From contig DBFBGQ010000074.1 in the NCBI GenBank assembly GCA_048201975.1, positions 1-19,836 of the forward strand: a DNA stretch of 19,836 nucleotides, read 5' to 3'. Shown piece by piece: positions 6,231 through 14,214 of the stretch (position 1 is the stretch's first letter; each line of letters starts with the position of its first letter). Under the pieces are notes generated by a model. The model was not told where the DNA came from, ran no database searches, and worked only from the letters and a program-made list of their open reading frames with translations. Made by a program: the position numbers and the translations under genes. This DNA comes from Egerieenecus sp048201975 (GTDB taxonomy: Bacteria > Bacillota > Clostridia > Christensenellales > Aristaeellaceae).

Positions 6231-7394
6231 CTATAAGGATTCCGAGCTCATCCCCAATCCCTTTTCCATTGCCTGCGCAGAGGTGAGCTTGGACCCGGCG
6301 TCCAGGTGGGCGTAGATGTTGGCGGTCGTGCTGAAGTCGCTGTGCCCCAGCCACTCCTGGATCTGCTTCATGGGAACGCCGTTTTTCAGCAGCAGGCTGG
6401 CGCAGCTGTGACGCAGGTCGTGGAAGCGGATGGGCCGAAGCCCGTTGCGCTTGAGCAGTGCGGGAAAGGCCGTGCTGATGTAGCTCAGCTTCAGGCGGTT
6501 TCCCATTGCATCCACCAGAACGTAGCCCAGGTAATCCGTGCAATAGGAGCGGCCGCACAGTATGCGGTTCTTCTCCTGCTGCTCCTTTAACGCGGCCAGC
6601 TTCGTTTGAAAAGCCGGCACCAACGGGAGGGTCCGCCGGCTGGAGGCCGTCTTGGTCGTATCGGCCGCCACTTCGATGCGCCTGCCCTTTTCAGCGCAGG
6701 CCGTCACCGTGTGCCGGATGGCGATGGTTTTGTTCTCAAAATCAATCGCATCCCATTTGAGCCCCACCACCTCGCTGCGGCGCAGTCCGTAGAAAGCCGC
6801 CAGCATGACCGGCAGCTCCAGCGGGGTTCCCCGCGCTGCCTGAAAGAGCCGGTTCACTTCGTTGCCGTCATAAAACGAGGCGGTAAACCGGTCCTTCCTG
6901 GGCCGCTCCACCTTGTCCGCCGGATTGACGTCAATGAGGTCCGTCTTAACAGCGTATTTGAGCGCCCTGTGGATGATCGCGTGGTAGTGGATGACGGTAT
7001 TGGCGGATACGCGTTTGAGCTGACTGGTGTAGAACATCTGAATGTCTACCGCCTGCAATCCGCCCAGCGTGATGCCCCGCTGCTGAAAGTACGGTGCAAT
7101 CGGATTCTGAATCATGCTCGCATATCCGGCAGCCGTGTTGGGCTTTAAGGTGCTCCGCGCGATCTCCATCCATTGGACAAGATAGCTGGAAAACGGCATA
7201 TCACGGTCAATAGCGGCTTCTCCCGCCACAAATTCGGCGCGGGCGGCCATCAGCATGTCTTCGGCGCGTTTTTTGTTCCCCTTCACTGGCAGTCCAGTCG
7301 GCATCCATTTTGATACCCGTTTCCCGCTTTTGTCCTTATAGCTCAGGACCATGTAGTACAATCCCTTTTTTTCTTGCAGGTGTCCTGCGATCAT
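6231..7394 (-). CDS. int: Tyrosine recombinase (integrase) of an integrative element
   Basis: A 387-residue integrase of the Tn916/phage tyrosine recombinase type. An N-terminal arm-binding domain (about 1-50, with YYMVLSYKDKSGKRVSKWMPTG) and a SAM-like core-binding domain (about 65-160) precede the catalytic domain. The active-site set is complete: Arg205 (GLRRSE), Lys248 (TKTASSRRTLP), His325 and Arg328 (HDLRH), His351 (LGHSD), Tyr361 (ANIYAH). The start at 7394 follows AGGAGGG (7407-7401) with six bases spacing. It lies 92 bases past the 3' end of tRNA-Ser, the usual geometry for an element inserted in that tRNA. A near-perfect hairpin (6220-6241) covers the stop codon. Likely functional. 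Confidence 0.95.
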   Translation of the reverse strand: MIAGHLQEKKGLYYMVLSYKDKSGKRVSKWMPTGLPVKGNKKRAEDMLMAARAEFVAGEAAIDRDMPFSSYLVQWMEIARSTLKPNTAAGYASMIQNPIAPYFQQRGITLGGLQAVDIQMFYTSQLKRVSANTVIHYHAIIHRALKYAVKTDLIDVNPADKVERPRKDRFTASFYDGNEVNRLFQAARGTPLELPVMLAAFYGLRRSEVVGLKWDAIDFENKTIAIRHTVTACAEKGRRIEVAADTTKTASSRRTLPLVPAFQTKLAALKEQQEKNRILCGRSYCTDYLGYVLVDAMGNRLKLSYISTAFPALLKRNGLRPIRFHDLRHSCASLLLKNGVPMKQIQEWLGHSDFSTTANIYAHLDAGSKLTSAQAMEKGLGMSSESL

Positions 7395-7441
7395 GGTTGT
7401 CCCTCCTTTTTGCAGCCTGGATTCCTGCCGTTGACAGACCA

Positions 7442-7470
7442 AGCATAGCACCGGTGCATGCGGGCGGCAA
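7442..7470 (-). promoter_or_regulatory. Integrase promoter with palindromic operator
   Basis: On the minus strand: TTGCCG (7470-7465), a 17-base spacer, and TATGCT (7447-7442) preceded by TGC, an extended -10. The perfect 10-base palindrome GCACCGGTGC (7448-7457) lies within the spacer, touching the -10, and may be an operator. The promoter sits in the gap between the excisionase-like gene and int, so int could be controlled independently of xis. Confidence 0.5.
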
Positions 7471-7483
7471 GGTTATGGAGGGG

Positions 7484-7699
7484 CTACCATAGCCTGCTTA
7501 CTTTTCTAATCTTGAGATACGCCAGGAGATGGGCTTTGGGAATCCGATAGGCCCTGCCGATCTTCAATGACGAAATGTCTCCGTTTTTCAGCAACCGATA
7601 GCCGGTCTTGGTGCTGATGTCCAGGACACGGCACATCTCCGTGATATCCATAACATCCGGGCAGCGTCGAAGGGTACGGCCGTCTGGCATTCGGGCCAT
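7484..7699 (-). CDS. xis: Excisionase-like helix-turn-helix protein
   Basis: A 71-residue basic protein matching the MerR-like excisionase/HTH_17 family: MDITEMCRVLDISTKTGYRLL is the winged-HTH recognition region and IGRAYRIPKAHLLAYL the wing and end helix. Such proteins bend DNA at attachment sites and steer the integrase towards excision. The start at 7699 is preferred because GAGGG is six bases upstream; an ATG at 7705 would overlap that site. It lies directly upstream of int in the same orientation, the classic xis-int order. A function as transcriptional regulator of the element is the alternative. Confidence 0.8.
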   Translation of the reverse strand: MARMPDGRTLRRCPDVMDITEMCRVLDISTKTGYRLLKNGDISSLKIGRAYRIPKAHLLAYLKIRKVSRLW

Positions 7700-8141
7700 A
7701 AGCATCCCTCTTTTCTCAAAAACAGAATCATGACAAATGAATCGGAGGCGGGAATTCGCCGTATTTGCCCTGCGCCCCGGCAGGCTTCCCGCCGGCCCTG
7801 GGGATGTCACAGGCTGCGGACGGCTCCATCCGCAACATAGCCCCGCCTGTACCGCCGTCCCCCGGACAGGCGCATACCGCAGGGACTCCCCCTCAAGTCA
7901 GTGGGAGGCCGTAGTGGAAGTCTCATTGTCCCCATGCGGCATAATCGCGCCCTGCATGCCACCGCAGGGTCTGTGGTTCACGTTGATCGCTCCGGCTGCG
8001 CCATCGTCGCGCCGCACCACAAGCCGCTCCACCGCATGGTTTCGTACCTGTGACACCCGATATTCAGTTGTCAAGATTCAGAGCAGGAAATGTATTCCTT
8101 CAATATCAGGGACATTTTTGAGGGGAAAATTGCATGTGGCA
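7700..8141. other. Gap in the mobile element with a possible 58-codon remnant
   Basis: No secure gene. On the minus strand an open frame from a TTG at 8074 to TGA at 7898 (58 codons; begins MTTEYRVSQVRNHAVERLVV) looks somewhat protein-like but has no ribosome-binding site and no recognisable family. It may be the tail of a deleted element gene. A plus-strand open frame at 7737-8186 has no translation signal and crosses the sigma-like gene end; I consider it chance in GC-rich DNA. Confidence 0.3.
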
Positions 8142-8561
8142 TCAAAGCTTTTTCAAAATTTTCTCCATTCGGCCAAGTCCTTGTAGAATACTTTGATGAA
8201 TTGCACGCCAGCTAACGCCTTCAGCCTTGGCAATTTCCTCTTTGCTCATTCCCAGAAGGTAATGAGCATAGATACGTTTGGCTTGCTTGTCCGGAAGCTG
8301 AGCAATGGCTGCATGAAGATCTTCTCTGGTCAGCTTTCTCTCATACAGTTCTTCAGGAGAATGAGAAGTGAACAAAATGCTGCGCTCAATGCCTGTCTTA
8401 TGGTCAAGGGAGTAATACGCCTTATGGCGGCGGATCTTACGTTCATAGCTGGCCTCTGCTCGTTTACAAGCGAATAGCAAGTCGGCTACCTCGGCGTTGA
8501 CATCAATAGAGGATTCTTCATTGCTATAGGGATAAAAATCCCGAAGATTGATTCGTACCAT
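8142..8561 (-). CDS. Sigma-70 region 4-like regulatory protein of a mobile element
   Basis: A 139-residue protein whose C-terminal part (about 80-139; LPDKQAKRIYAHYLLGMSKE, then EIAKAEGVSWRAIHQSI) is a sigma-70 region 4 helix-turn-helix. The N-terminal half lacks a clear region 2, so it is more like the small sigma-like proteins carried by Firmicute integrative conjugative elements and prophages than a full ECF sigma factor. The start at 8561 is chosen because GGAGG (8573-8569) lies seven bases upstream; the ATG at 8567 is only one base from it. It probably regulates element genes. The neighbouring integrase and excisionase support a mobile origin. Confidence 0.8.
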   Translation of the reverse strand: MVRINLRDFYPYSNEESSIDVNAEVADLLFACKRAEASYERKIRRHKAYYSLDHKTGIERSILFTSHSPEELYERKLTREDLHAAIAQLPDKQAKRIYAHYLLGMSKEEIAKAEGVSWRAIHQSILQGLGRMEKILKKL

Positions 8562-8796
8562 ATCCATACCTCCGTATCATCATCATCAAAGAACGAAGAA
8601 ACGGAAGGATATGGTGGAGAGCGACAGCGGCCAATTCGAGTACAAAGAATCACCCGTCAGGCCAGCAGCAGCTGCTTTGCAAAAAGTTTGTCTTAGAGAA
8701 CAAAAATATAAAACTACGCACGGCATGCCTCCAAATGACGCCGTGCGTAACAATGAGTATATTAAACGAAAAGTATGAATAACCAAAGGCATTCTA
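8562..8796. other. Intergenic region with a hairpin, no gene assigned
   Basis: Upstream region of the sigma-like gene. TACGCACGGC (8715-8724) pairs perfectly with GCCGTGCGTA (8740-8749), a 10-base stem with a 15-base loop. It lacks a T tract on either strand, so it is more likely an operator or RNA structure than a terminator. Short open frames here lack ribosome-binding sites. Confidence 0.35.
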
Positions 8797-8840
8797 CCGC
8801 ACGACGACGTTTTTTTCTTTTACCGTCGCGCGGCTTTTTT
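8797..8840 (+). terminator. Terminator-like hairpin, plus strand
   Basis: CCGCACGACG (8797-8806) pairs with CGTCGCGCGG (8824-8833) with one A-C mismatch, and CTTTTTT follows. Oriented for plus-strand transcription, though no plus-strand gene is evident upstream. It may be a remnant that formerly ended a deleted gene or that insulates the element. Confidence 0.55.
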
Positions 8841-8863
8841 ATTGAAGTTTTGTTCAAGCAGTT

Positions 8864-8983
8864 TTATATCTTAACCCGGGAAACAGAATATGCTGTGGCG
8901 GTTACTCCTTCCGCATCAAAAACAGCCTTTATTCTACAGATGAGACATAAAGCGAGAGAGACACACGCCATCCTGTTTTTCAT
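8864..8983 (-). pseudogene. Truncated secreted-protein start (39 codons)
   Basis: It starts at ATG 8983, overlapping the TGA of the upstream fragment (ATGA), with GGAG (8996-8993) nine bases upstream. The first residues MKNRMACVSLALCLIC look like a signal peptide (basic start, hydrophobic core). The frame then closes after 39 codons without a recognisable domain. The best reading is the start of a larger exported protein cut off by deletion or frameshift; an intact tiny protein is possible. Confidence 0.35.
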
Positions 8984-9057
8984 GAATCAACGCTCCTTTG
9001 CATTGATTGTATTATTTGCAATAGTTCATCTTTTGAGATTGCCCCTGTAATGCTATA
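8980..9057 (-). pseudogene. C-terminal fragment resembling a DUF4367 protein
   Basis: The last 25 codons of a minus-strand frame include YSITGAISKDELLQIIQSM, which resembles the usual C-terminal end of DUF4367 proteins (Y-x-I-x-G, then a K/D-E-L-L helix). Upstream in this frame the residues are cysteine-rich and unlike the family, so only the tail is recognisable and the gene is broken. Such proteins are often encoded near sigma-like genes in Firmicutes, which fits the neighbouring gene at 8142. The assignment rests on memory of the family pattern. Confidence 0.35.
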
Positions 9058-9152
9058 GCAAGCAGTACATCTTCGACAGAAAAGAAACGAGGACCCAATC
9101 GCTGGCGTTGAATCACAGCGGCAACCAACGAAGGAGCTCGATCTTCAGGTGC

Positions 9153-11141
9153 TCAGCCCTTTTCCCGCTTTAATACCGGAATTATATCCAGAGGTGCATC
9201 CATTTCCACCCAGCTTTCACCCTGAAACACTTCCTGCGTATCGATGTTTTGCCAGCGTCCCTTGGGCAGATAGGCATTTACCTTGCGCAAACCGGCTTCC
9301 AGGACGGGAACCACCAGATAATCTGGACCAAACATGTACTGCCGCTCAAGCCTCCAGCAGATATCATCCTCCGGAAAATCAAAGAACATGGGACGCATGA
9401 TGGGTTCGCCGGTTTCGTGGGTGCGCTGCATCAGCTGGCGCACATAGGGACGAAGTTTCTCTCGCAGCGTCAGGTACTTTTTACAAATGGCGTAGACTTC
9501 CTCACCATAACTCCACACCTCATTGTCCGCGCCGGATGCACACATACCGCCGCCATGGTCGCTCATGGGGGGCTGGTCATGTGGTTCGCGGTCTCCATGC
9601 AGACGCATGACGGGGCAAAAACAACCCCAGGCAAACCATCGGGCAAACAGTTCCCGGAATGCGGGATCATTGGGATTGCCGCCATGGAAGCCGCCAATGT
9701 CCGTAGTCCACCAGGGAATCCCCGCCATACCCATGTTCAGTCCCGCCGCCAGTTGATTGCGGAAGCTCTGAAAGCTGGAAGCGATATCACCGCTCCATAC
9801 CAACGCACCGTAACGTTGGCTGCCAGCCCAGGCGCAGCGCAGCAGATTGACGATGCGCTCTTGCCCTTCGGCACGCATGCCATCAAAGAAAGCCTTGGCG
9901 TACATGACGGGATAAAGATTGCCGACCTGCAGGTTGCTGCCCAGAGAGTAGCGGTAGTTGTCAAAGTCATATACTGTGTATTCTGGTTCGGCCTCATCCA
10001 GCCAAAACAGTCTCACGCCCTTGTCAAAGTAGTTTGCTTTGGCCTTTTGCCAAACATATTCCCGGCTTTCGGGATTGGTAGCATCAAAAAAGGTGCAGGA
10101 GCCAAGAAACTCCATCGTGGTTTTGACGCCGCGCTCACTGTGTACCAAGAGGCCACGGTCCCACATGGGTTGGTAATTTTCCGACAGCTGGTCCACCGTG
10201 GGCCATATGCTCACCATCAGGGCGATGCCCATTTGCTCCAGTTCCTGGATCATCGCCTCAGGATCGGGCCAGTATTGCGGATCGAACTTCCAATCCCCCT
10301 GAAGAGGCCAATGAAAGAAGTCCACCACAATGACGTCGATGGGAAGTCCACGCCGCTTGTACTCGCGCGCCACCTTGAGCAACTCGTCCTGCGTCTGATA
10401 ACGCAGTTTACACTGCCAAAAGCCCATGCCATATTCCGGCATCATGGGAGGCTTACCCGCAACATCCATATAAGCCCTGTGAATCTGTGCGGGCGTATCG
10501 CCAGCGGTAATCCAGTAATCCAACCCTTTGGTGCTGAGGGCTTTCCAGACCGTTACGTTTTTGCCGAAGGTCACCTCGCCGATGGCGGGATTGTTCCATA
10601 GGAAACCATAGCCACGACTTGAAACCACAAAGGGAACGCTTGCCTGACTGTTGCGATGCGCCAGCTCCAGTGTGCATCCCTTGACATCCAGATCGTCCTG
10701 CTGGTATTGACCCATTCCAAACAACTTTTCATCTTTGTAGGCCTCAAAGCGGGCGATCACCTGATAATCCCCGCCCGCATGACCTTTGAACTCCCGACCG
10801 GACACTTCCAACGCGGAACAGTCCTTGCTGGTTAGATCACGGCGGTTACGGGCAAATTCCTCCAGCAGAAGCTGCCCCTTATGGTTGTAAAACACCAACT
10901 TGCCGCCTTTGGTGATTTGTGCAGTGATACGCCCATTGACAATGGCGGCCGTATCACCGTCGATGGAAACTTTAGCCTTGCACTGAACGGGTTTGTCAAT
11001 CAGCGCGCCATCGCGCCCTTCCAATTTGCAGCCATATTGTACGGCACGCACACGCAGGCTGTTCTCGCCCCACGCTTCTACACAAAGTATTTCGCCGCCC
11101 ATTTTACGAATCAGGCGATAATTATTCTCATTCAAAAACAT
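9153..11141 (-). CDS. Glycoside hydrolase family 31 alpha-glycosidase
   Basis: A 662-residue GH31 enzyme, retaining mechanism. The nucleophile motif FWLDEAEPE gives Asp382 (W-x-D-x-x-E signature); the probable acid/base is Asp452 in WSGDIASSF. An N-terminal beta-sandwich (about 1-220) precedes the TIM barrel, and a C-terminal beta domain (IMRPMFFDFP, then YLVVPVLEAG) follows. There is no signal peptide, so it acts on imported sugar in the cytoplasm. Substrate could be alpha-glucosides, alpha-xylosides (the WLDEAEPE form is common in XylS-like members) or others. The start at 11141 has AAAGG nine bases upstream; ATG 11150 is an alternative that overlaps the permease stop. Last gene of the transport operon. 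In-frame codons continue for about 46 triplets after its TGA, which I regard as chance. Confidence 0.93.
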   Translation of the reverse strand: MFLNENNYRLIRKMGGEILCVEAWGENSLRVRAVQYGCKLEGRDGALIDKPVQCKAKVSIDGDTAAIVNGRITAQITKGGKLVFYNHKGQLLLEEFARNRRDLTSKDCSALEVSGREFKGHAGGDYQVIARFEAYKDEKLFGMGQYQQDDLDVKGCTLELAHRNSQASVPFVVSSRGYGFLWNNPAIGEVTFGKNVTVWKALSTKGLDYWITAGDTPAQIHRAYMDVAGKPPMMPEYGMGFWQCKLRYQTQDELLKVAREYKRRGLPIDVIVVDFFHWPLQGDWKFDPQYWPDPEAMIQELEQMGIALMVSIWPTVDQLSENYQPMWDRGLLVHSERGVKTTMEFLGSCTFFDATNPESREYVWQKAKANYFDKGVRLFWLDEAEPEYTVYDFDNYRYSLGSNLQVGNLYPVMYAKAFFDGMRAEGQERIVNLLRCAWAGSQRYGALVWSGDIASSFQSFRNQLAAGLNMGMAGIPWWTTDIGGFHGGNPNDPAFRELFARWFAWGCFCPVMRLHGDREPHDQPPMSDHGGGMCASGADNEVWSYGEEVYAICKKYLTLREKLRPYVRQLMQRTHETGEPIMRPMFFDFPEDDICWRLERQYMFGPDYLVVPVLEAGLRKVNAYLPKGRWQNIDTQEVFQGESWVEMDAPLDIIPVLKREKG

Positions 11142-11146
11142 CGAAT

Positions 11147-12016
11147 TCATCCTTTCACGGCGCCACTGGTCAGACCGCTGATGATGTACTTCTGCATAAA
11201 CAGGAAGATCAAAGCTACAGGGATGATTGTAACAACGGCAAATGCGGTCAAATAGCTCCATTTGGTGCCGTATTGCCCCAAAAAGTTGAAAATGCCAGCC
11301 GTGATGGGACGCATGGTCTGATCCGTGATAAAGGTCATGCCATAAGCCAGATCCCCCCACGCGTAGAGGAAAGAAAAAATGGCGCACACAACCACACCCG
11401 GCAGGGCAATGGGCAGGAAAATTAGCAGAAAGGACGTAAATCGGTTGCAGCCGTCAATGGCCGCGGCATTTTCCAGTTCGCCTGGAATGGAGCCAAAGTA
11501 ATTTTTCAGGATCAGAATGGAGAAGGGAATACCAATGGTGGCATCCGCCAGAATGGGCGCAAACTGCGTGTTAAGAAGCTTGAAATCACGGAACATGATA
11601 AACATGGGCGTAAGCAGCACGCTCACAGGCAGCATCTGCGTAACAAGGAACGCGAGAACAACCGCTTTTTTTCCCTTGAAGTGATAACGGGCAATGCCGT
11701 AACTTCCGGGTACCGCCAGAAGAACGCTTATCGCCATTGCTGCCAGCGAAACGGTCAGGCTGTTACCAAATGAGCGAAACATATTAAAGTCACCCATCTC
11801 CAACTGGGCCGCGTAGGAAGCGGTATTGATAACTTCCGGCCAAAGCGTCGTGGGAACGCGGAAGATCTCCTGCTCCGTTTTTAGCGATGTAGCAACAATC
11901 CAGTATAATGGAAACAGCAGGACAACCAGCAAAAGCAGTGAAACAACGCTGAGCATCGCATCCTTGCGCACCGAGGCCTTTATCCGCAAAGGCTTTTCAG
12001 AAACAGCGGTATTCAT
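11147..12016 (-). CDS. Carbohydrate ABC transporter permease, MalG-type (CUT1)
   Basis: A 289-residue inner-membrane permease with six predicted transmembrane segments, the first at about 22-42 (MLSVVSLLLLVVLLFPLYWI). The EAA loop that contacts the ATPase is ENAAAIDGCNRFTSFLLIFL-PIALPG. It ends with the typical GLTSGAVKG tail of MalG-like proteins. The start at 12016 has AGGAGG seven bases upstream and shares a base with the stop of the other permease (TGATG), so the two subunits are translationally coupled. It forms the channel with the 12016-12921 product. The ATPase subunit is not encoded here. Confidence 0.95.
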   Translation of the reverse strand: MNTAVSEKPLRIKASVRKDAMLSVVSLLLLVVLLFPLYWIVATSLKTEQEIFRVPTTLWPEVINTASYAAQLEMGDFNMFRSFGNSLTVSLAAMAISVLLAVPGSYGIARYHFKGKKAVVLAFLVTQMLPVSVLLTPMFIMFRDFKLLNTQFAPILADATIGIPFSILILKNYFGSIPGELENAAAIDGCNRFTSFLLIFLPIALPGVVVCAIFSFLYAWGDLAYGMTFITDQTMRPITAGIFNFLGQYGTKWSYLTAFAVVTIIPVALIFLFMQKYIISGLTSGAVKG

Positions 12017-12921
12017 CAGGCAACCTCCTGTTCATCAGCATAGGCAAATTTTAGGTAGATGACCGCAGCTACCATCAAGATTACGAACAGAATATTGGCG
12101 ATGGCAGCCCCTTCGCTGTATTTGAACATGGAAAAGCTTTGTTTGTAAGAGTAAGTAGACAGCATCTGGGTGGAATTTACAGGCCCGCCGCCCGTCATAA
12201 CAAACACGAGATCAAACACTTTAAAGGTGTAGATAAAGCCAAGGATTAGCACGGATTCTATGCTGGGCTTGATCATGGGCAATGTAATCAGCCAGAAGCT
12301 TTGCCAGCCGTTGGCCCCGTCAATGGCGGCGCTTTCATATAGCTCCTGCGGCACGGTCGTCAGTCCCACAGAAAGCAGAATCATATTGAACGGAATGCCG
12401 ATCCATACATTTGCTACAATGAGCGCAAACATGGCGGTATGCGGTTGAGTCAGCCATTCGATGGGCTGATCAATGAGACCCAGGGCAACACATGCCTGAT
12501 TCAAAATGCCAACGCTTGTACCAAACATGAATTTGAACATCAGTGCCGTAACCGTAATGGGAATCATCCACGGCATCATCAGCAACCCGCGCACAAATTT
12601 AGACGTGGTAAATTTCTGATTGAAAAACAGCGCCAGTAAAAATCCGATGATAAACTGAAACACAAGACAGCATACCGTAAACAGGAGCGTATTCCAGGTT
12701 GCTGCCGTGAGAAGCCCGCCTTCAAAGAGGGTGATATAGTTTTTCAGCCCCGCAAAAGGCTTGTTTGCCAAGCGCATTGTTTTGACCGTTACATCTTGAA
12801 AGCTGAGAATAAAATTTGAAATGATCGGATAACCCGCCAGCACCAGCATATAAATCAGCGCAGGCAGCACGTACAGCCAGCCGAGGTTGTCGTAGCGAAA
12901 AAAGCGTTTGACCGCTTTCAC
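12016..12921 (-). CDS. Carbohydrate ABC transporter permease, MalF-type (CUT1)
   Basis: A 301-residue permease. Hydrophobic segments begin with GWLYVLPALIYMLVLAGYPI, and the EAA loop is ESAAIDGANGWQSFWLITLP-MIKP. The start is a GTG: the codon at 12921 lies eight bases after AAGGGAG, whereas a GTG at 12930 is one base from it, so 12921 is preferred. It follows the sugar-binding protein gene after 87 bases containing a strong hairpin. It pairs with the MalG-type subunit to import a sugar, probably an oligosaccharide, as is usual for the CUT1 class. Confidence 0.93.
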   Translation of the reverse strand: MKAVKRFFRYDNLGWLYVLPALIYMLVLAGYPIISNFILSFQDVTVKTMRLANKPFAGLKNYITLFEGGLLTAATWNTLLFTVCCLVFQFIIGFLLALFFNQKFTTSKFVRGLLMMPWMIPITVTALMFKFMFGTSVGILNQACVALGLIDQPIEWLTQPHTAMFALIVANVWIGIPFNMILLSVGLTTVPQELYESAAIDGANGWQSFWLITLPMIKPSIESVLILGFIYTFKVFDLVFVMTGGGPVNSTQMLSTYSYKQSFSMFKYSEGAAIANILFVILMVAAVIYLKFAYADEQEVA

Positions 12922-12947
12922 GGAACACACTCCCTTTCATAGAGAAA

Positions 12948-12980
12948 GTCGGAGCACGCGAAACGCTCGTGTGCTCCGAC
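12948..12980 (-). terminator. Intercistronic hairpin between binding protein and permeases
   Basis: A perfect 10-base stem GTCGGAGCAC (12948-12957) / GTGCTCCGAC (12971-12980) with a small inner GCG/CGC pair. On the minus strand it is followed by TTTCTC, a weak T run. Hairpins here commonly protect the abundant binding-protein mRNA and let only part of transcription continue into the permease genes. Confidence 0.7.
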
Positions 12981-13008
12981 GTGGATGCGTTTAGAAGAAA
13001 TTCAGCCT

Positions 13009-14196
13009 TTATTCGATGATGCTGTCAATGGTGGCCTGCGCGGCAGCCGCGGCAGCTTCGGGGGTTTCGGTGCCGATAATCGCCTGATTGAAGGCAAGAG
13101 AGATCGCGTCGGAGATTTCGGGCCAGCGGGCATGAGGTCCGCGAGCCTGTGCATACTGCATCTGTTCGACAAACTTCTCCATGATAGCATCACCAACGAA
13201 CTGGGTCTCAGCCACATCACTGCGGGGAGCGATGTTGCCCAGACCGATATTGAGCGTGGCGACCTGCTCAGGAGCGGTCATCCAGGTGAGGAAATCAACA
13301 GAGGCGTCGACGTTTTCGTTGTCAATTACGGCGAAGTTTTCACCGCCCAGAGCAGAGGCATACTGCGTGTCCATCGGAATGAGAGCGACGTTCCAGTTGA
13401 GGTCGGCAGCCTGCTCGCGCATGGTGGGAACCTGCCAGGGCCCGTTGATCATCATGGCCAAGTTGCCACTGATGAACTGGTTCATCACATCACCCTGCGT
13501 CCAGTTGATGGCTTCCTTGGGCATCACGCCGGAATCGACAAGTCCCTTGACCATGTTAATGGCACGGATGGTGTTTTCATTGTCGATCTCAAAGGAGGTC
13601 GAGCCGGTAGACCAAACCCAAGGCATGAAGTTGAAGGTGCCTTCTTCGTTCTGAAGGGAGCAGAAAGCGATGCCGTACACATTATCCTTAGTGCAGGCGG
13701 CGGCAACGGTCTTGAGCTCTTCCCATGTGGTGGGAACTTCGCAGCCGGCAGCTTTCAGCATATCCTCATTGTAGTAAAGCGCCAGGCAGTTGCTTCCGCA
13801 GGGCACGCCATAGAGCCTGCCGTCCAGCATGCAGCTGGCAACGGGACCATCGTAGTAGGCGGAAACATCAATCTTGTCGGTGATGTCGGCAAAGATTCCC
13901 ATAGCGGAGTAGTTGGCGTGGTCGGGATTGTCGATAATCACAATGTCGGGGAGCACATCGGCAGTCGCGCCAATGGAAACCTGCTTCTTGAAATCGGCAA
14001 AAGGTACATACTCGGCTTTTACCTCAACATTCTCCTGAGAAGCATTATAGGTTTCCAGCATAGCGTTCAGGGTTTCCTGATGCTTTACGGTTTCCCAGTA
14101 GTACCACATGGTTACTTCGGTTTTTTCGGCCAAAGCCACATTGCCAAGGCCCAGCAGCATTGCAGCAGCCAAAAGAACAGCGAACAGTTTCTTCAT
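13009..14196 (-). CDS. Extracellular sugar-binding protein of a CUT1 ABC transporter
   Basis: A 395-residue family 1 solute-binding protein. The signal peptide at residues 1-23 is MKKLFAVLLAAAMLLGLGNVALA with a signal peptidase I type A-x-A end. The mature protein has typical binding-protein motifs (TEVTMWYYWE, LPDIVIIDNPD, YGVPCGSNCLALYYNED, WEELKTVAAAC, MMINGPWQVP). No lipobox cysteine is visible near the cleavage site, unusual for a Gram-positive binding protein, which is normally lipid-anchored. The start at 14196 has AAGGAGG nine bases upstream; the ATG at 14205 touches that site. It captures the sugar and delivers it to the two permeases. Ligand unknown; the GH31 gene suggests an alpha-linked oligosaccharide. 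Confidence 0.93.
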   Translation of the reverse strand: MKKLFAVLLAAAMLLGLGNVALAEKTEVTMWYYWETVKHQETLNAMLETYNASQENVEVKAEYVPFADFKKQVSIGATADVLPDIVIIDNPDHANYSAMGIFADITDKIDVSAYYDGPVASCMLDGRLYGVPCGSNCLALYYNEDMLKAAGCEVPTTWEELKTVAAACTKDNVYGIAFCSLQNEEGTFNFMPWVWSTGSTSFEIDNENTIRAINMVKGLVDSGVMPKEAINWTQGDVMNQFISGNLAMMINGPWQVPTMREQAADLNWNVALIPMDTQYASALGGENFAVIDNENVDASVDFLTWMTAPEQVATLNIGLGNIAPRSDVAETQFVGDAIMEKFVEQMQYAQARGPHARWPEISDAISLAFNQAIIGTETPEAAAAAAQATIDSIIE

Positions 14197-14214
14197 AAAG
14201 TCCATCCTCCTTGT

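Noticed and set aside
7737..8186. Plus-strand open frame of 149 codons
   Set aside because: Low-complexity product, no start signal, overlaps the end of the sigma-like gene on the other strand.
8775..9050. Plus-strand open frame of 91 codons
   Set aside because: It runs through a terminator hairpin and its T tract, has no ribosome-binding site and no recognisable domain.
9013..9152. Stop-codon read-through extension of the GH31 protein
   Set aside because: About 46 in-frame codons follow the TGA, but the protein already has a normal family length and no read-through signal is visible.
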